NCBI GenBank assembly: GCA_965220835.1
Contig: OZ244842.1
Coordinates: 806,001-870,000, forward strand
From: Azophilus sp965220835
Lineage (GTDB): Bacteria; Pseudomonadota; Gammaproteobacteria; Pseudomonadales; Azotimanducaceae
DNA: 64,000 nt
Direction of reading: 5' to 3'
In this document: positions 52,345 through 60,968 of the stretch, piece after piece
How positions within the stretch are numbered: position 1 is the stretch's first letter
Layout of the letters: the number at the start of each line of letters is the position of its first letter
Notes under the pieces: model-generated
What the model saw: only the letters and a program-made list of their open reading frames with translations
Database searches by the model: none
What the model was told of the DNA's origin: nothing
Made by a program: the position numbers and the translations under genes

Positions 52345-54312
52345 TCAACGCGGCTGCCGTGAACGAACGTTGGCGTTGGATCTTCCGGGGTGCGCACGAA
52401 CCGGCCGCTGTGGCGCGGACCGCTCGGTGCGGGCGTTAGCGGCGGCTCTGGCGGGCTGATCATTGCGAGCAGAAGACGCCCGGTTGTTGATCCGCGGCTG
52501 GGCACGGGTTTGCGGAGCGGGCCTCTGAACGGCTTGCCGCGCAGCCCCTGAAGAACGCTGCACGCGAGTGGGCGAGGCGCGATTGACGCTCGAACGCGGT
52601 TGCGAACGCGGTTGCTGAATGGCCTGCCGAGCGTTTGGCCGGCTGGTTGTTTGGGGCCTTTGCGCCCTGGGCGGCGTGCGTTGAACTTGCCGAGGCGCGC
52701 GGTCGGCACGTTGAGTTGGCCGAGCCTGCGCTGGCGCGGCGGCGCGGCGCGGCTGGGTAGCTGCTGAACGGTTAGGCTGCGCCTGACGCTGGACTCGGCG
52801 TGCTGGCTGGGCACGATTGGCTTGTTGCGCCGGTCGGTTGGTTGCCTGTCTCGCAACTTGGGAACGAGACTGCGGCGAGCGGGCGTTCTCGCTGCGGCGC
52901 TCGGCGCGCCAACTTGGCGAGCGCGCTTGGGGCTGCGCACGTTGCTCGTCGACGGGGTTTGTTGAAGCCACGCCCGCCGCAGGCCTTCCGCCGGCGCGCG
53001 CTCGGTTGGGCGTGGGGCGCCTCGGCGTTTCGCCCGTGGGCGTGGCCCGGTTTGGCTTGGGTATCGCCGGATTGGTTCCGGTCTCCAACGTGCGGGCGAT
53101 CGATGCGCCGCGCTGCCCCGCGCTTCGAACGATCTTCCCACGGCGATCCTGCTGGCCAATTGCGAGGCGTTGCCCCTCGCTCTGGTTCGCCCGTTGTCGC
53201 TGACCGTCCCCGCGGCCACGGCCTTCGCCGCGCGGCCTTTCCGCTAGGGCGGCCTGTGTGCGATGGTGCCCGGGCCTTTCGCCGCGTCGTTCCTCGTTGC
53301 GGGCGATTTTTCCGCGCCGATTTTCCGCACGGAGTTCGCCACGCCGGCCCTCGCCCCGATTCGCCCACTGCCGATGGTCGCGCTTGGAGCGTTCGGAACG
53401 CCAGTCGTTGCCACGGTGGTGGCGCTCGGACCGATGCCGATGACGGTGGCGGCGGTCTCGGTCGTAGACGTTCAGCACCAAGTGCGGCCGTCGGTAGTAG
53501 AAGGGGTCATGGTAGCGGTAGCTGTAGTAGGGGTGGTCGTTGAAGCCGTAGTGGTGCAGATGCAGGTTGCGGGTGTGCCAGCCGATGCTGAAGGCGGAGG
53601 TGACGCCCCAGAATGGCCCGTAGGCGAAGTTGTAGCCTTGGTGGTAGGGGTAGTAGTACACCGGGTATGGGCGGGGATAGTAGTGGTAAACGCGCACTGG
53701 CTGGCGCACCACCACCTCGGCGGGCTCGTAGTAGGGCACGTAGATTTCGTCCGGGACGGCGGGTTTGATCTCGATGGCGCCGGACTCGTTCACGGCCACG
53801 TCCTGCTTGCCGTCGCTTTCCAGGTTGCCGGCTTTCTTGGCTTGCTCCCGGAAGGCGCTAATCGCAGCGATGACGTCCTCCTCCTGCAGGATGACTGCTT
53901 CGCCGAGCCGACGGGTCCAATCGAGGTCGCCGTCCATCAACGCCACCACTTCGGGATAGTTCAGCAGCGCAACGACGGCGTCATCCCACTCTTCACTCGG
54001 CTGCAGCGCTTCCCCGTCGGCGTTCTGCTGGCCCGATTCAATAAAGCGCGCCGCCAGCACGATTTGCAGCGGGTAGGTCGAAGCGGGCAGCACCACGGCG
54101 AGCAGGTCGTCGGGATAGAGCGCCACCGGCGCCACCAGCGCCTCAAGCTCTTCGGCATCCAAGGGCTCAACCGGTTCCACTTCCACCACCTCGGCGAAAA
54201 CGGAGCCGCTGGCTTGTGGATCGGCCGCCGCCGAGGCACCTGTTGCGAACAAGCCTGCCATTGCCGCGAGAGTGAACGCCGCAATGCCCTTGATCTCATG
54301 CAGGAGTTTCAT
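52345..54312 (-). CDS. DUF3300 protein with very long arginine-rich tail
   Basis: A 655-residue exported protein with a signal peptide (1-29). The DUF3300 domain (about 53-230) has ALVAPVALYPDDLLAVVLPASTYPLQIV, WDDAVVALLNYPEVVALM, and EIYVPYYEPAEVVV; a Tyr/His-rich stretch follows (205-285). From about 290 the chain is disordered, very rich in Arg, Gln, Ala, Pro and Ser, with almost no acidic or hydrophobic residues at the end. The tail is far longer than usual for the family. Function unknown; binding to nucleic acid or anionic envelope polymers is a guess. Confidence 0.85.
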   Translation of the reverse strand: MKLLHEIKGIAAFTLAAMAGLFATGASAAADPQASGSVFAEVVEVEPVEPLDAEELEALVAPVALYPDDLLAVVLPASTYPLQIVLAARFIESGQQNADGEALQPSEEWDDAVVALLNYPEVVALMDGDLDWTRRLGEAVILQEEDVIAAISAFREQAKKAGNLESDGKQDVAVNESGAIEIKPAVPDEIYVPYYEPAEVVVRQPVRVYHYYPRPYPVYYYPYHQGYNFAYGPFWGVTSAFSIGWHTRNLHLHHYGFNDHPYYSYRYHDPFYYRRPHLVLNVYDRDRRHRHRHRSERHHRGNDWRSERSKRDHRQWANRGEGRRGELRAENRRGKIARNEERRGERPGHHRTQAALAERPRGEGRGRGDGQRQRANQSEGQRLAIGQQDRRGKIVRSAGQRGASIARTLETGTNPAIPKPNRATPTGETPRRPTPNRARAGGRPAAGVASTNPVDEQRAQPQARSPSWRAERRSENARSPQSRSQVARQATNRPAQQANRAQPARRVQRQAQPNRSAATQPRRAAAPAQARPTQRADRAPRQVQRTPPRAQRPQTTSRPNARQAIQQPRSQPRSSVNRASPTRVQRSSGAARQAVQRPAPQTRAQPRINNRASSARNDQPARAAANARTERSAPQRPVRAHPGRSNANVRSRQPR

Positions 54313-54669
54313 GGTTCGATGCCCCTTTGTCAGTCAAGACAATAGCAGATTAAGGCGGGCATCCTGAATGGCAGCTAAACGTCCTGGGCCTTTCGAAGTT
54401 CGCTTGCCCGCCTTGAACCTAGGGCGAGATGAGGCGTACGGACGGGAAGTAGGTCTTGATCCGGGCAGTGTCTGCCGTGGCGAGCACCCAGACCATGGTC
54501 TGGGCATGTGCGCCGATGAAGAAGTCCGGCAGAGGGATCCGTGGTGATGCTTGTCCGGATCGGAGTTGCCTTTGTTGGCGATACACCCGGTAGGCCAAAG
54601 CGCAAGCTTCACGAGAAATGCCACAACACTGTTGAACCAACGCGAATGGGTGTAGGATACGCGCCCGCC
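54313..54669. other. Spacer upstream of tRNA-Arg, holding a vapC remnant
   Basis: Apart from the vapC-like fragment on the minus strand, I see no intact gene. The DUF3300 promoter must lie near 54,313-54,420, and the tRNA promoter near 54,610-54,660. Confidence 0.5.
54419..54637 (-). pseudogene. vapC: VapC (PIN-domain toxin) C-terminal remnant
   Basis: The minus-strand frame ends REACALAYRVYRQQ, then PRIPLPDFFIGAHAQTMVWVLATADTARIKTYFPS, and stops at 54419. This is the last ~65 residues of a VapC toxin, where PLPDFFIGAHA carries a conserved acidic residue and TYFP is near the C-terminus. The N-terminal PIN half and a VapB antitoxin are missing; upstream the frame runs antisense through the tRNA gene. 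I read it as a truncated relic at the tRNA locus. Confidence 0.7.
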
Positions 54670-54746
54670 GCACCCGTGGCCAAATTGGATAAGGCACCAG
54701 TCTACGAAACTGGGGATTGCTGGTTCGAATCCAGCCGGGTGCGCCA
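54670..54746 (+). tRNA. tRNA-Arg (anticodon ACG)
   Basis: A complete 77-nt cloverleaf. The acceptor stem is GCACCCG with CGGGTGC, the D-arm contains AATTGGATAAGG, the anticodon stem CCAGT/ACTGG has loop CTACGAA giving anticodon ACG, and the T-arm is GCTGG-TTCGAAT-CCAGC. G is the discriminator base and CCA is encoded. Arg-ACG is read as ICG after A34 deamination. Confidence 0.95.
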
Positions 54747-54747
54747 G

Positions 54748-54765
54748 CCCGACCCGACGGTCGGG
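54748..54765 (+). terminator. Hairpin just after tRNA-Arg
   Basis: CCCGACC (54748-54754) pairs with GGTCGGG (54759-54765) around CGAC, followed by only TT. It probably marks the 3' end of the tRNA transcript. Confidence 0.5.
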
Positions 54766-54772
54766 TTCGCAC

Positions 54773-54788
54773 TTTCGCTGGCGCGAAA
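54773..54788 (-). repeat. Third REP-like palindrome core, reverse orientation
   Basis: TTTCGCTGGCGCGAAA is the reverse complement of the core of the repeat at 10,094 and 10,148, except for the outermost pair. It lies between the tRNA and oadG. Confidence 0.7.
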
Positions 54789-54837
54789 CTGCAGGACATG
54801 TGGTGGCAATCGGATCCGGGGCAAACGGAGAAGACAG

Positions 54838-55056
54838 TTGCAAGGCGATCTGCTGGTTGAAGGCGTGGGGTTCATGCTGGTGGGCATGGGCTGCGTGTTC
54901 GCCTTCCTCTTGATTCTGGTTTTCGCCACCATGGCGTTGAGCGCTGTGGCGCAACGGCTGGCCGTGAGCTGGCCAACGGCTGCGGAGGTCGGGGGCAGCC
55001 CCACGTTGGAGGAAGCCGCCGCCATCGCCGCCGCCTTGCATTGGCATCGGCGCTGA
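54838..55056 (+). CDS. oadG: Oxaloacetate decarboxylase gamma chain, UUG start
   Basis: A 72-residue membrane protein: (M)QGDLLVEGVGFMLVGMGCVFAFLLILVFATMALSAV (one helix, residues 8-30) and a C-terminal AAAIAAALHWHRR. The layout of one N-terminal helix and a short tail with AIAAA matches OadG, which holds the alpha and beta chains together and binds zinc through its tail. I start it at TTG 54838, because GGAG lies seven bases upstream. A longer frame through the tRNA is spurious. It is 19 bp before oadA. Confidence 0.8.
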   Translation: MQGDLLVEGVGFMLVGMGCVFAFLLILVFATMALSAVAQRLAVSWPTAAEVGGSPTLEEAAAIAAALHWHRR

Positions 55057-55075
55057 CCCAACCCCTTTCGCGCCC

Positions 55076-56827
55076 ATGAACGCCGCCCCCCTGGGTTTGA
55101 CCGAATTGGTGCTGCGCGATGCGCACCAGAGCCTGTTGGCCACGCGCATGCGCATCGAAGACATGCTGCCCATCGCCGGCAAGCTCGACCAAGTGGGCTT
55201 CTGGTCCATGGAGTCTTGGGGCGGCGCCACTTTCGATGCCTGCATCCGCTATCTGGGCGAGGATCCTTGGGAACGGCTGCGCCGGCTCAAGAACGCCATG
55301 CCCAACACCCGTCAGCAGATGCTGCTGCGCGGCCAGAACCTGCTCGGCTATCGGCATTACGCCGACGACGTGGTGGATCGCTTCGTGGAGCGTGCCGCGG
55401 CCAACGGCGTGGACGTGTTCCGCATCTTCGACGCCATGAACGACATGCGCAATCTGGAAAGGTCCATCAGCGCCGTGCGCAGCGTGGGGCGCCATGCCCA
55501 AGGCACCATCGCCTACACCTTGAGCCCGGTGCACACCATTGCCCTTTGGGTGGAGTTCGGCCAGCGCATTGAGGCCATGGGAGCGGATTCCCTGTGCATC
55601 AAGGACATGGCCGGCCTGTTGACGCCCTACGCGGCATTTGAGCTGGTCAGCCGTTTGAAGGAGACGGTGGCCATCCCCATTCACCTGCACTGCCACGCCA
55701 CCACTGGGTTGTCCACCGCCACCTACCTCAAGGCAGTGGAGGCGGGCATCGACAACCTTGACGGCGCGATCTCCTCGATGAGCATGACCTACGGCCATTC
55801 CGCCACGGAGACCTTGGTTGCCATGCTGGCGGACAGTGAGCGTCCCACGGGCCTGAACTTGGCGCTGCTGGAGGAAATCGCCGCTTACTTCCGAACGGTG
55901 CGCCGCAAGTACGCCTGCTTTGAAGGCAGCCTTCAAGGCGTGGACTCGCGCATCCTCGTCGCCCAAGTACCTGGCGGCATGCTGACCAACTTGGAGAGTC
56001 AGTTGCGCGAGCAAAACGCCCTGGACCGCTTGGACGAGGTGTTGGAGGAAATCCCCGCGGTGCGCAAGGACTTGGGCATGATTCCGCTGGTCACGCCCAC
56101 TTCGCAGATCGTCGGCACCCAGGCGGTGCTCAACGTATTGACCGGAGAGCGCTACAAGTCCATCACCAAGGAGTCCGCGGGCGTGCTGAAGGGGGAGTAC
56201 GGCGCCACGCCGGCACCGTTGGACGCCGCTTTGCAGGCCAGCGTTCTCAATGGCGCAAAGCCGCTGGCCGAGCGCCCTGCCAACCGCCTGTCAGCGGAGT
56301 TGGACACCCTGACCGCAGAGTTGCGCAAGGAGGCCCAGCAACGGCAAATCGCCTTGGCCGAGGACCCCATCGACGACGTGCTCACCTACGCGCTCTTCCC
56401 GCAAGTGGGGCTGCGCTTTTTGGAGCATCGCGGTGATCCAAGCGCCTTTGAGCCCCCGGTTGAGGAAGCGGCGGAACCCGCCGCTCAGCCCGCCGCAGCC
56501 GAGCAAGCGGCGGTTTACTCGGTGCGCGTGAACGGCAAGGCCTTTCAGGTGGAGGTCGCCGCGAATGGCGCCGTTCAGGACATTGCCCCTGCCGCCGTGG
56601 CCAAGGCCAGCCAAGCGGGCGCCATCACCGCCGCCTTGGCGGGCACGGTGTTCAAGGTGCTGGTCAAGCCGGGTGATGTGGTCAACGCCGGTGAGCCGGT
56701 GGCCGTGCTGGAGGCCATGAAGATGGAGAACGAGGTTACGGCACCTGCGGCGGGCACCGTGGATGCGGTTTTCGTGCGCGAGGGGGATGCCGTCGAGATG
56801 GGCGATGCGCTGCTGTCCGTGGCCTGA
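55076..56827 (+). CDS. oadA: Oxaloacetate decarboxylase alpha chain
   Basis: A 583-residue biotin-dependent carboxyltransferase. The TIM-barrel N-terminal half has LVLRDAHQSLLATRMR near 11-26, FRIFDAMND and the metal-binding HLHCHATTG near 203-211; a hinge rich in Ala/Pro/Glu (about 462-480) leads to a biotinyl domain with EAMKMENEV, the biotin lysine at 549. It removes CO2 from oxaloacetate or a related acid and passes it to OadB. It is between oadG and oadB. Confidence 0.94.
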   Translation: MNAAPLGLTELVLRDAHQSLLATRMRIEDMLPIAGKLDQVGFWSMESWGGATFDACIRYLGEDPWERLRRLKNAMPNTRQQMLLRGQNLLGYRHYADDVVDRFVERAAANGVDVFRIFDAMNDMRNLERSISAVRSVGRHAQGTIAYTLSPVHTIALWVEFGQRIEAMGADSLCIKDMAGLLTPYAAFELVSRLKETVAIPIHLHCHATTGLSTATYLKAVEAGIDNLDGAISSMSMTYGHSATETLVAMLADSERPTGLNLALLEEIAAYFRTVRRKYACFEGSLQGVDSRILVAQVPGGMLTNLESQLREQNALDRLDEVLEEIPAVRKDLGMIPLVTPTSQIVGTQAVLNVLTGERYKSITKESAGVLKGEYGATPAPLDAALQASVLNGAKPLAERPANRLSAELDTLTAELRKEAQQRQIALAEDPIDDVLTYALFPQVGLRFLEHRGDPSAFEPPVEEAAEPAAQPAAAEQAAVYSVRVNGKAFQVEVAANGAVQDIAPAAVAKASQAGAITAALAGTVFKVLVKPGDVVNAGEPVAVLEAMKMENEVTAPAAGTVDAVFVREGDAVEMGDALLSVA

Positions 56828-56849
56828 TCCTGGCGCTCGCCGCTAACCG

Positions 56850-57980
56850 GTGGACTTAGTTCTCGAAATCTGGCGCGGTTCCGGCTTCCATCAGGCCACT
56901 TGGGGGCAGCTGGCGATGATCGGCGTCGGCGCCCTGCTGCTCTACCTGGCCATCGTGCGCAGGTTCGAGCCGCTGCTGCTGGTGCCCATCGGCTTCGGCG
57001 GCATTCTCGCCAACATCCCCGGCGCTGAAATCGCCACCGGCGATGGCTTGCTGAGCTTGATCTACGGCGTCGGCATAGAAACCGGCGCGTTTCCCCTCAT
57101 TGTGTTCATGGGCGTCGGCGCGCTCACCGATTTTCGTCCCCTGCTGGCCAACCCCAAGACGTTGCTGTTGGGCGCCGCGGCACAATTTGGCATCTTTGGC
57201 ACCTTGCTTGCCGTACTCGGCTTAAGCGCCAGTGGGCTAATGGACTTCGATGTGCGCGAGGCTGCCGCCATCGCCATCATTGGCGGCGCCGACGGACCCA
57301 CCGCCATCTATGTGGCCGGCAAGCTGGCACCGCACTTGCTGGGCGCCATCGCCATTGCCGCCTACTCCTACATGGCGTTGGTGCCGTTGATTCAACCGCC
57401 CATCGTGCGCGCCCTGACCAGCCAGCGGGAGCGGGCCATTGAAATGCCGCAGTTGCGGCAAGTCGGCAAGACGGAGGCCATGCTCTTCCCCATGCTGCTG
57501 TTGTTGCTCGTGGCCCTGTTGCTGCCCGCCGCGGCGCCGCTGCTCGGCATGTTCTGCTTCGGCAACCTGATGCGCGAGTGCGGCGTGGTGGAGCGGCTGG
57601 CCGACACGACGCGCAACGCCCTGATCAATTCGGTCACCATCTTCTTGGGCTTGGCGATTGGCGCCAAGCTGCAGGCGGACCTGTTTCTGCGGCCGAGCAC
57701 CTTGGGCATTTTGCTGCTTGGCCTCGCCGCCTTCGCCGTCGGCACGGCCAGCGGCGTGCTCATGGCCAAGCTTATGAACCGCTTGTCCAGAACCCCCATC
57801 AATCCAGTGATTGGCGCCGCCGGCGTCTCCGCTGTGCCCATGGCGGCTCGGGCCGCCAACCGCATCGGTCTGGCCGCCAACCACCAAAACCACCTGCTGA
57901 TGCACGCCATGGGCCCGAACGTGGCCGGCGTGGTCGGCTCCGCAGCGGCCGCGGGCATTTTGATTTTGTTTGCGGGATAA
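56850..57980 (+). CDS. oadB: Na+-pumping decarboxylase beta chain
   Basis: A 376-residue membrane protein with about nine helices. The signature IIGGADGPTAIYVAGKLAPHLLGAIAIAAYSYMALVP (near 143-180) contains the Na+-site Asp, and AAGVSAVPMAARAAN fits the second conserved region. It couples decarboxylation of carboxybiotin to Na+ export. It starts at GTG, 22 bp after oadA. The chemistry could also be malonyl- or methylmalonyl-CoA decarboxylation, but the three-chain set favours oxaloacetate. Confidence 0.93.
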   Translation: MDLVLEIWRGSGFHQATWGQLAMIGVGALLLYLAIVRRFEPLLLVPIGFGGILANIPGAEIATGDGLLSLIYGVGIETGAFPLIVFMGVGALTDFRPLLANPKTLLLGAAAQFGIFGTLLAVLGLSASGLMDFDVREAAAIAIIGGADGPTAIYVAGKLAPHLLGAIAIAAYSYMALVPLIQPPIVRALTSQRERAIEMPQLRQVGKTEAMLFPMLLLLLVALLLPAAAPLLGMFCFGNLMRECGVVERLADTTRNALINSVTIFLGLAIGAKLQADLFLRPSTLGILLLGLAAFAVGTASGVLMAKLMNRLSRTPINPVIGAAGVSAVPMAARAANRIGLAANHQNHLLMHAMGPNVAGVVGSAAAAGILILFAG

Positions 57981-58260
57981 ACTCAGATTCACCTCGTTGC
58001 TCGCCCGAGAAACTGCTACGAGCGGTCTTGTTGATTAGAGGTGCCCTAGTGCGGTGACCGGAGAAAGACGATGTGGTTGAACGTGACGCGCTTTACGGGC
58101 CGTACGTTGCCAAGGCGGGCTGCATAACCCCAAGTGAGAGTGATCGAAAGCTGAGATTTCTGCCAAACTACGCCTTTGGAGAGTCGCTCCCCCAAAGTTG
58201 CGGACGACTATGCCCCTGAGGGCAATCGGACCAAAGGCCCGATGACGCAAGGAAAAGGCC

Positions 58261-58518
58261 ATGACCAATGAAACCGAACTATTGAATCGCATTACCGTTC
58301 GCCAGGACATCTTCGGCGGCAAACCGATCATCAGAGACATGCGAATTGCGGTGGAGCATGTGCTGGCCAACCTCGCGGCAGGCGAGACTGTGGAAGACTT
58401 GTTGAAGAATTACCCCTTTCTAGAGCCCGAGGACATTCAAGCCTGTCTCCTCTTAGCCCACCGCGCATTGGCGGGAGAACAGGTGCATGACCGCGTCTCA
58501 GTTCGCGAGGCTTCGTGA
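58261..58518 (+). CDS. DUF433 antitoxin-like protein
   Basis: An 85-residue protein: ITVRQDIFGGKPIIRDMRIAVEHVLANLAAGETVEDLLKNYPFLEPEDIQACLLLAHRALAGE. The 'GGKPIIR-x-[TM]RI' stretch and 'YP-x-L-x-x-EDI' helix are typical of DUF433, a probable DNA-binding antitoxin. It starts after a 280-bp spacer with no other gene and overlaps the PIN-like partner by 4 nt (GTGA). Confidence 0.85.
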   Translation: MTNETELLNRITVRQDIFGGKPIIRDMRIAVEHVLANLAAGETVEDLLKNYPFLEPEDIQACLLLAHRALAGEQVHDRVSVREAS

Positions 58519-58883
58519 AGTTCCTGATCGATGTTTGCGCCGATTCGCTGCCTCTGCGCAGCACCTTGCTGGAGCTTGGCCACGACGTGCTCTGCGCTCG
58601 GGACCATTGCCCCCAAGCTTCGGACCAGTCGCTGCTGGCATTTGCCTTGGACGAGGGGAGGGTGTTGGTCACAGAGGACAAGGATTTCGGAGAGCTTGTT
58701 TTCCTGCGAGGGCTTGCGCACCCGGGCATTGTGCGTCTTTGCGGCATGACACCGGTGCAGCGGGCCAACGCCATGAGGGTCCTAATTGAGCGCCACGAGC
58801 AAGCGATACTCGATGGCGCGATTATCGTCGTTACAGGGAATCGCGTGCGCGTTCGCTCGGCAACGGGTTCGAAGCGACTATGA
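58515..58883 (+). CDS. DUF5615 PIN-like protein (putative toxin)
   Basis: A 122-residue protein: MKFLIDVCADSLPLRSTLLELGHDV and ALDEGRVLVTEDKDFGELVFL give the PIN-like acidic cluster (Asp near 6 and 56). DUF5615 proteins pair with DUF433 in predicted toxin-antitoxin modules, where they would be ribonucleases. It starts at GTG inside the stop of the DUF433 gene. Activity not shown. Confidence 0.85.
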   Translation: MKFLIDVCADSLPLRSTLLELGHDVLCARDHCPQASDQSLLAFALDEGRVLVTEDKDFGELVFLRGLAHPGIVRLCGMTPVQRANAMRVLIERHEQAILDGAIIVVTGNRVRVRSATGSKRL

Positions 58884-59062
58884 CTGGGGGGGCTCGGTAC
58901 AAGGTCGTTACGCCACGCCGGGAAGTCCCCGAGGGGGTGCCGTCCTTGAAGTTGTTGACGCTGGTCGAGAAACACGGTTTGAACGCGGTGGCGTGGCGAT
59001 CCGCAAAGGAGCTCATTTGGCGAAAGCGGGCTAAAGGAACTGCTGAATCTGAATGCCCTTGA
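58880..59062 (+). CDS. Small hypothetical ORF overlapping the DUF5615 stop
   Basis: A 60-codon frame begins ATGA at the DUF5615 stop. It contains EVPEGVPSLKLLTLVEKHGLNAVAWRSAKELIWRKR. It overlaps the 3' end of the convergent thioesterase gene by 32 bp. No family recognised; could be spurious. Confidence 0.25.
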   Translation: MTGGARYKVVTPRREVPEGVPSLKLLTLVEKHGLNAVAWRSAKELIWRKRAKGTAESECP

Positions 59063-59447
59063 CCAGCGTGCTGTCGCTGCTCGCGCCGGGGGTGTTGCCT
59101 TCCACGGAGACGGATGCCTCGAAGACCGCTTGGCGTTGGCCCACCCGCACCAGTTGGCAATTCACGAGCAGGGGCGTGCCCATGGGCACGGGGCGCAGGT
59201 AGTAGCAGTTCAGGCTGCTGGTGACGAACGTGCGCTCGCCGCCGGCGAACCAGGTCGCCATGCTGACCACGTCGTCGATCATTGCGGCCACGAAGCCGCC
59301 TTGCATGGTTCCGTGGGGATTGGTCATGCCTTCCGGCGGTAGGAAACGGACGCAGGCTTCACTGCCGTCCGCGGCCAGGGACTGCACCGTGCCGCCCAGG
59401 AATTCTCGGGAGGCGATTCGCGGCAGGTCCGCCAAGTTGATCTTCAT
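59031..59447 (-). CDS. PaaI-type hotdog thioesterase
   Basis: A 138-residue hotdog protein: PPEGMTNPHGTMQGGFVAAMIDDVVSMA (near 38-65) is the PaaI/4HBT motif with the catalytic Asp/Glu-bearing helix, then TSSLNCYYLRPVPMGTPLLVNCQLVR. It hydrolyses an acyl-CoA. I start at MKINLAD because homologues do; the longer frame adds 148 low-complexity residues. It is the last gene of the minus-strand catabolic run. Confidence 0.87.
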   Translation of the reverse strand: MKINLADLPRIASREFLGGTVQSLAADGSEACVRFLPPEGMTNPHGTMQGGFVAAMIDDVVSMATWFAGGERTFVTSSLNCYYLRPVPMGTPLLVNCQLVRVGQRQAVFEASVSVEGNTPGASSDSTLVKGIQIQQFL

Positions 59448-59520
59448 CGCGGCACAACGCCTTGACTGGAATGAGCTTTTTCGCCTGGTGGCTGCCCCAT
59501 CCAAAGGCTCGCGCATGGCC

Positions 59521-60909
59521 CTATTGGCTGCATGGCTTTGCTCCATCGTCCAATGATGGCGGAACGGGTTGCGCGATGGGCGCGATCCCCGGAAAGAGCA
59601 GGCGGGCGGCACGCAACACGTCCGGGCTGCGCAGGCCAGCAATCTGCATCCCCAACGGCGGTTGTTCGTCGAAACCGCCGATGGGCACCGAGATGGCGGG
59701 AACCCCGGCGATGGCGGCGGGTGCGGTGAAGTCCGCCAAGTCAGACGGTGCCGGAGCGCCCCTTGGCGGCGCTCGATGCGGTGCAGTCGGACCCACGAGC
59801 AACTGTTCGCGCAGCGCCGAGCGCAGGGACTGCCGCGCTTCTGCCAAACGATGGGTGGCTTTGCGAACCCGGTCTGCGCCTTGGGCCGCACCCCAAGCGG
59901 TCAGTTGCCTGAATTCATCGCTGAAGCCGTCTGGCCGCTCTCTCAGCAGCGTGGCGAAGTGCTGGGCGGCGCTTCGCTCGCACGCCAGCAGGCCCGCCCG
60001 CCGCAGGGCGGACAGGTCCACGCCGGTCCAGTCCACCGGGTCGTTCATGCGGTGCCTGCCTCCCATGCCGTGCAGGCCTGCTGTGCCGCGCAGGGCATCT
60101 TGAACCAAGAATGCAATGTCAGCCTCGGTGCCCACCGGGCTGCCGATTAGCCATTGCGCCATGGGCGGTGTGCCGTCCGAACTGGGCGGGGCAGCAAAGT
60201 CGTCTGAATCGCCGGACTGGCCGCGCAGCAACGCCAACACCTGAGCCAGGTCGCGCACGCTGCGGCCGTGGATGCCCACGTGATCAAGGCTTGGCGCCAA
60301 GGGCTCGACGCCCCGCAGCGGCACCTCCCCGTGCCCGGGCTTGAAGCCCACCACGCCGCACAGGGCCGACGGCAGCCGCACCGAGCCCAGATTGTCTGTG
60401 CCCAGCGCGATGGGCAACATGCCGCAGGCCACCGCCGCTGCGGAGCCGCCGGATGAGCCACCCGGAATGCACGCCAAGGCGCGGGGATTGCGCGTGGTGC
60501 GAAAAGCCGGGTTGTCTGAGGTTACGCCCAATGCGGCCTCGTGCATGTTCAACACCGCCAGCGGCACCATGCCTGCGGCCCGCAGCCGGGCCACGCATTC
60601 CGCATCCTCGGTGGCGAAGCGGTCGCGCAGGGCGCCGATGCCGGCATGCCAAGGCCAGCCCGCCACGGCGATGTTGGCCTTCACGCCGAAGGGCACCCCG
60701 TCAAGCGGCGAGCGCGGATTGCCGGCCCGCCAGCGCTTGGCAGAGGCGTCCGCTGCGGCCTGCAGGGATGCCGGCGACTCGACATGGTTGCAGGCGCCGA
60801 TGAGCGGATCGAGTTGGTCAATCCGTCGCAGCAGTTCCTCGATCACCGCGCCGGGTTCAAGTTGCCCGGCTGCGAACGCCGCGCCCAGCGCAGTGGCGTC
60901 AGGCGCCAT
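59521..60909 (-). CDS. Amidase-signature-family hydrolase
   Basis: A 462-residue amidase: catalytic Lys in PLDGVPFGVKANIAV (near 75), cis-Ser in IPGGSSGGSAAAVA (near 150-160), and nucleophile region GTDNLGSVRLPSALCGVVGFKPGHG (near 170). The usual GTDTGGSIRIP is here GTDNLGSVRLP, but the Ser-Lys set is kept. It hydrolyses amides, possibly to free an acid for the neighbouring ligase. 73 bp from the thioesterase. Confidence 0.88.
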   Translation of the reverse strand: MAPDATALGAAFAAGQLEPGAVIEELLRRIDQLDPLIGACNHVESPASLQAAADASAKRWRAGNPRSPLDGVPFGVKANIAVAGWPWHAGIGALRDRFATEDAECVARLRAAGMVPLAVLNMHEAALGVTSDNPAFRTTRNPRALACIPGGSSGGSAAAVACGMLPIALGTDNLGSVRLPSALCGVVGFKPGHGEVPLRGVEPLAPSLDHVGIHGRSVRDLAQVLALLRGQSGDSDDFAAPPSSDGTPPMAQWLIGSPVGTEADIAFLVQDALRGTAGLHGMGGRHRMNDPVDWTGVDLSALRRAGLLACERSAAQHFATLLRERPDGFSDEFRQLTAWGAAQGADRVRKATHRLAEARQSLRSALREQLLVGPTAPHRAPPRGAPAPSDLADFTAPAAIAGVPAISVPIGGFDEQPPLGMQIAGLRSPDVLRAARLLFPGIAPIAQPVPPSLDDGAKPCSQ

Positions 60910-60968
60910 GCCAAGCCCGTCCTAAACCGTGTTGCGCCAGTGGTGTTGAGCTTGCGCTCATGGCGGGC

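Noticed and set aside
54541..54837. A plus-strand ATG frame running through tRNA-Arg into oadG
   Set aside because: It would translate the tRNA gene. Only the part from TTG 54838 looks like a protein.
54638..55245. Minus-strand frames with G-W-I-R-T-S-N over the tRNA
   Set aside because: This is the familiar antisense translation of a tRNA, often misannotated as a protein.
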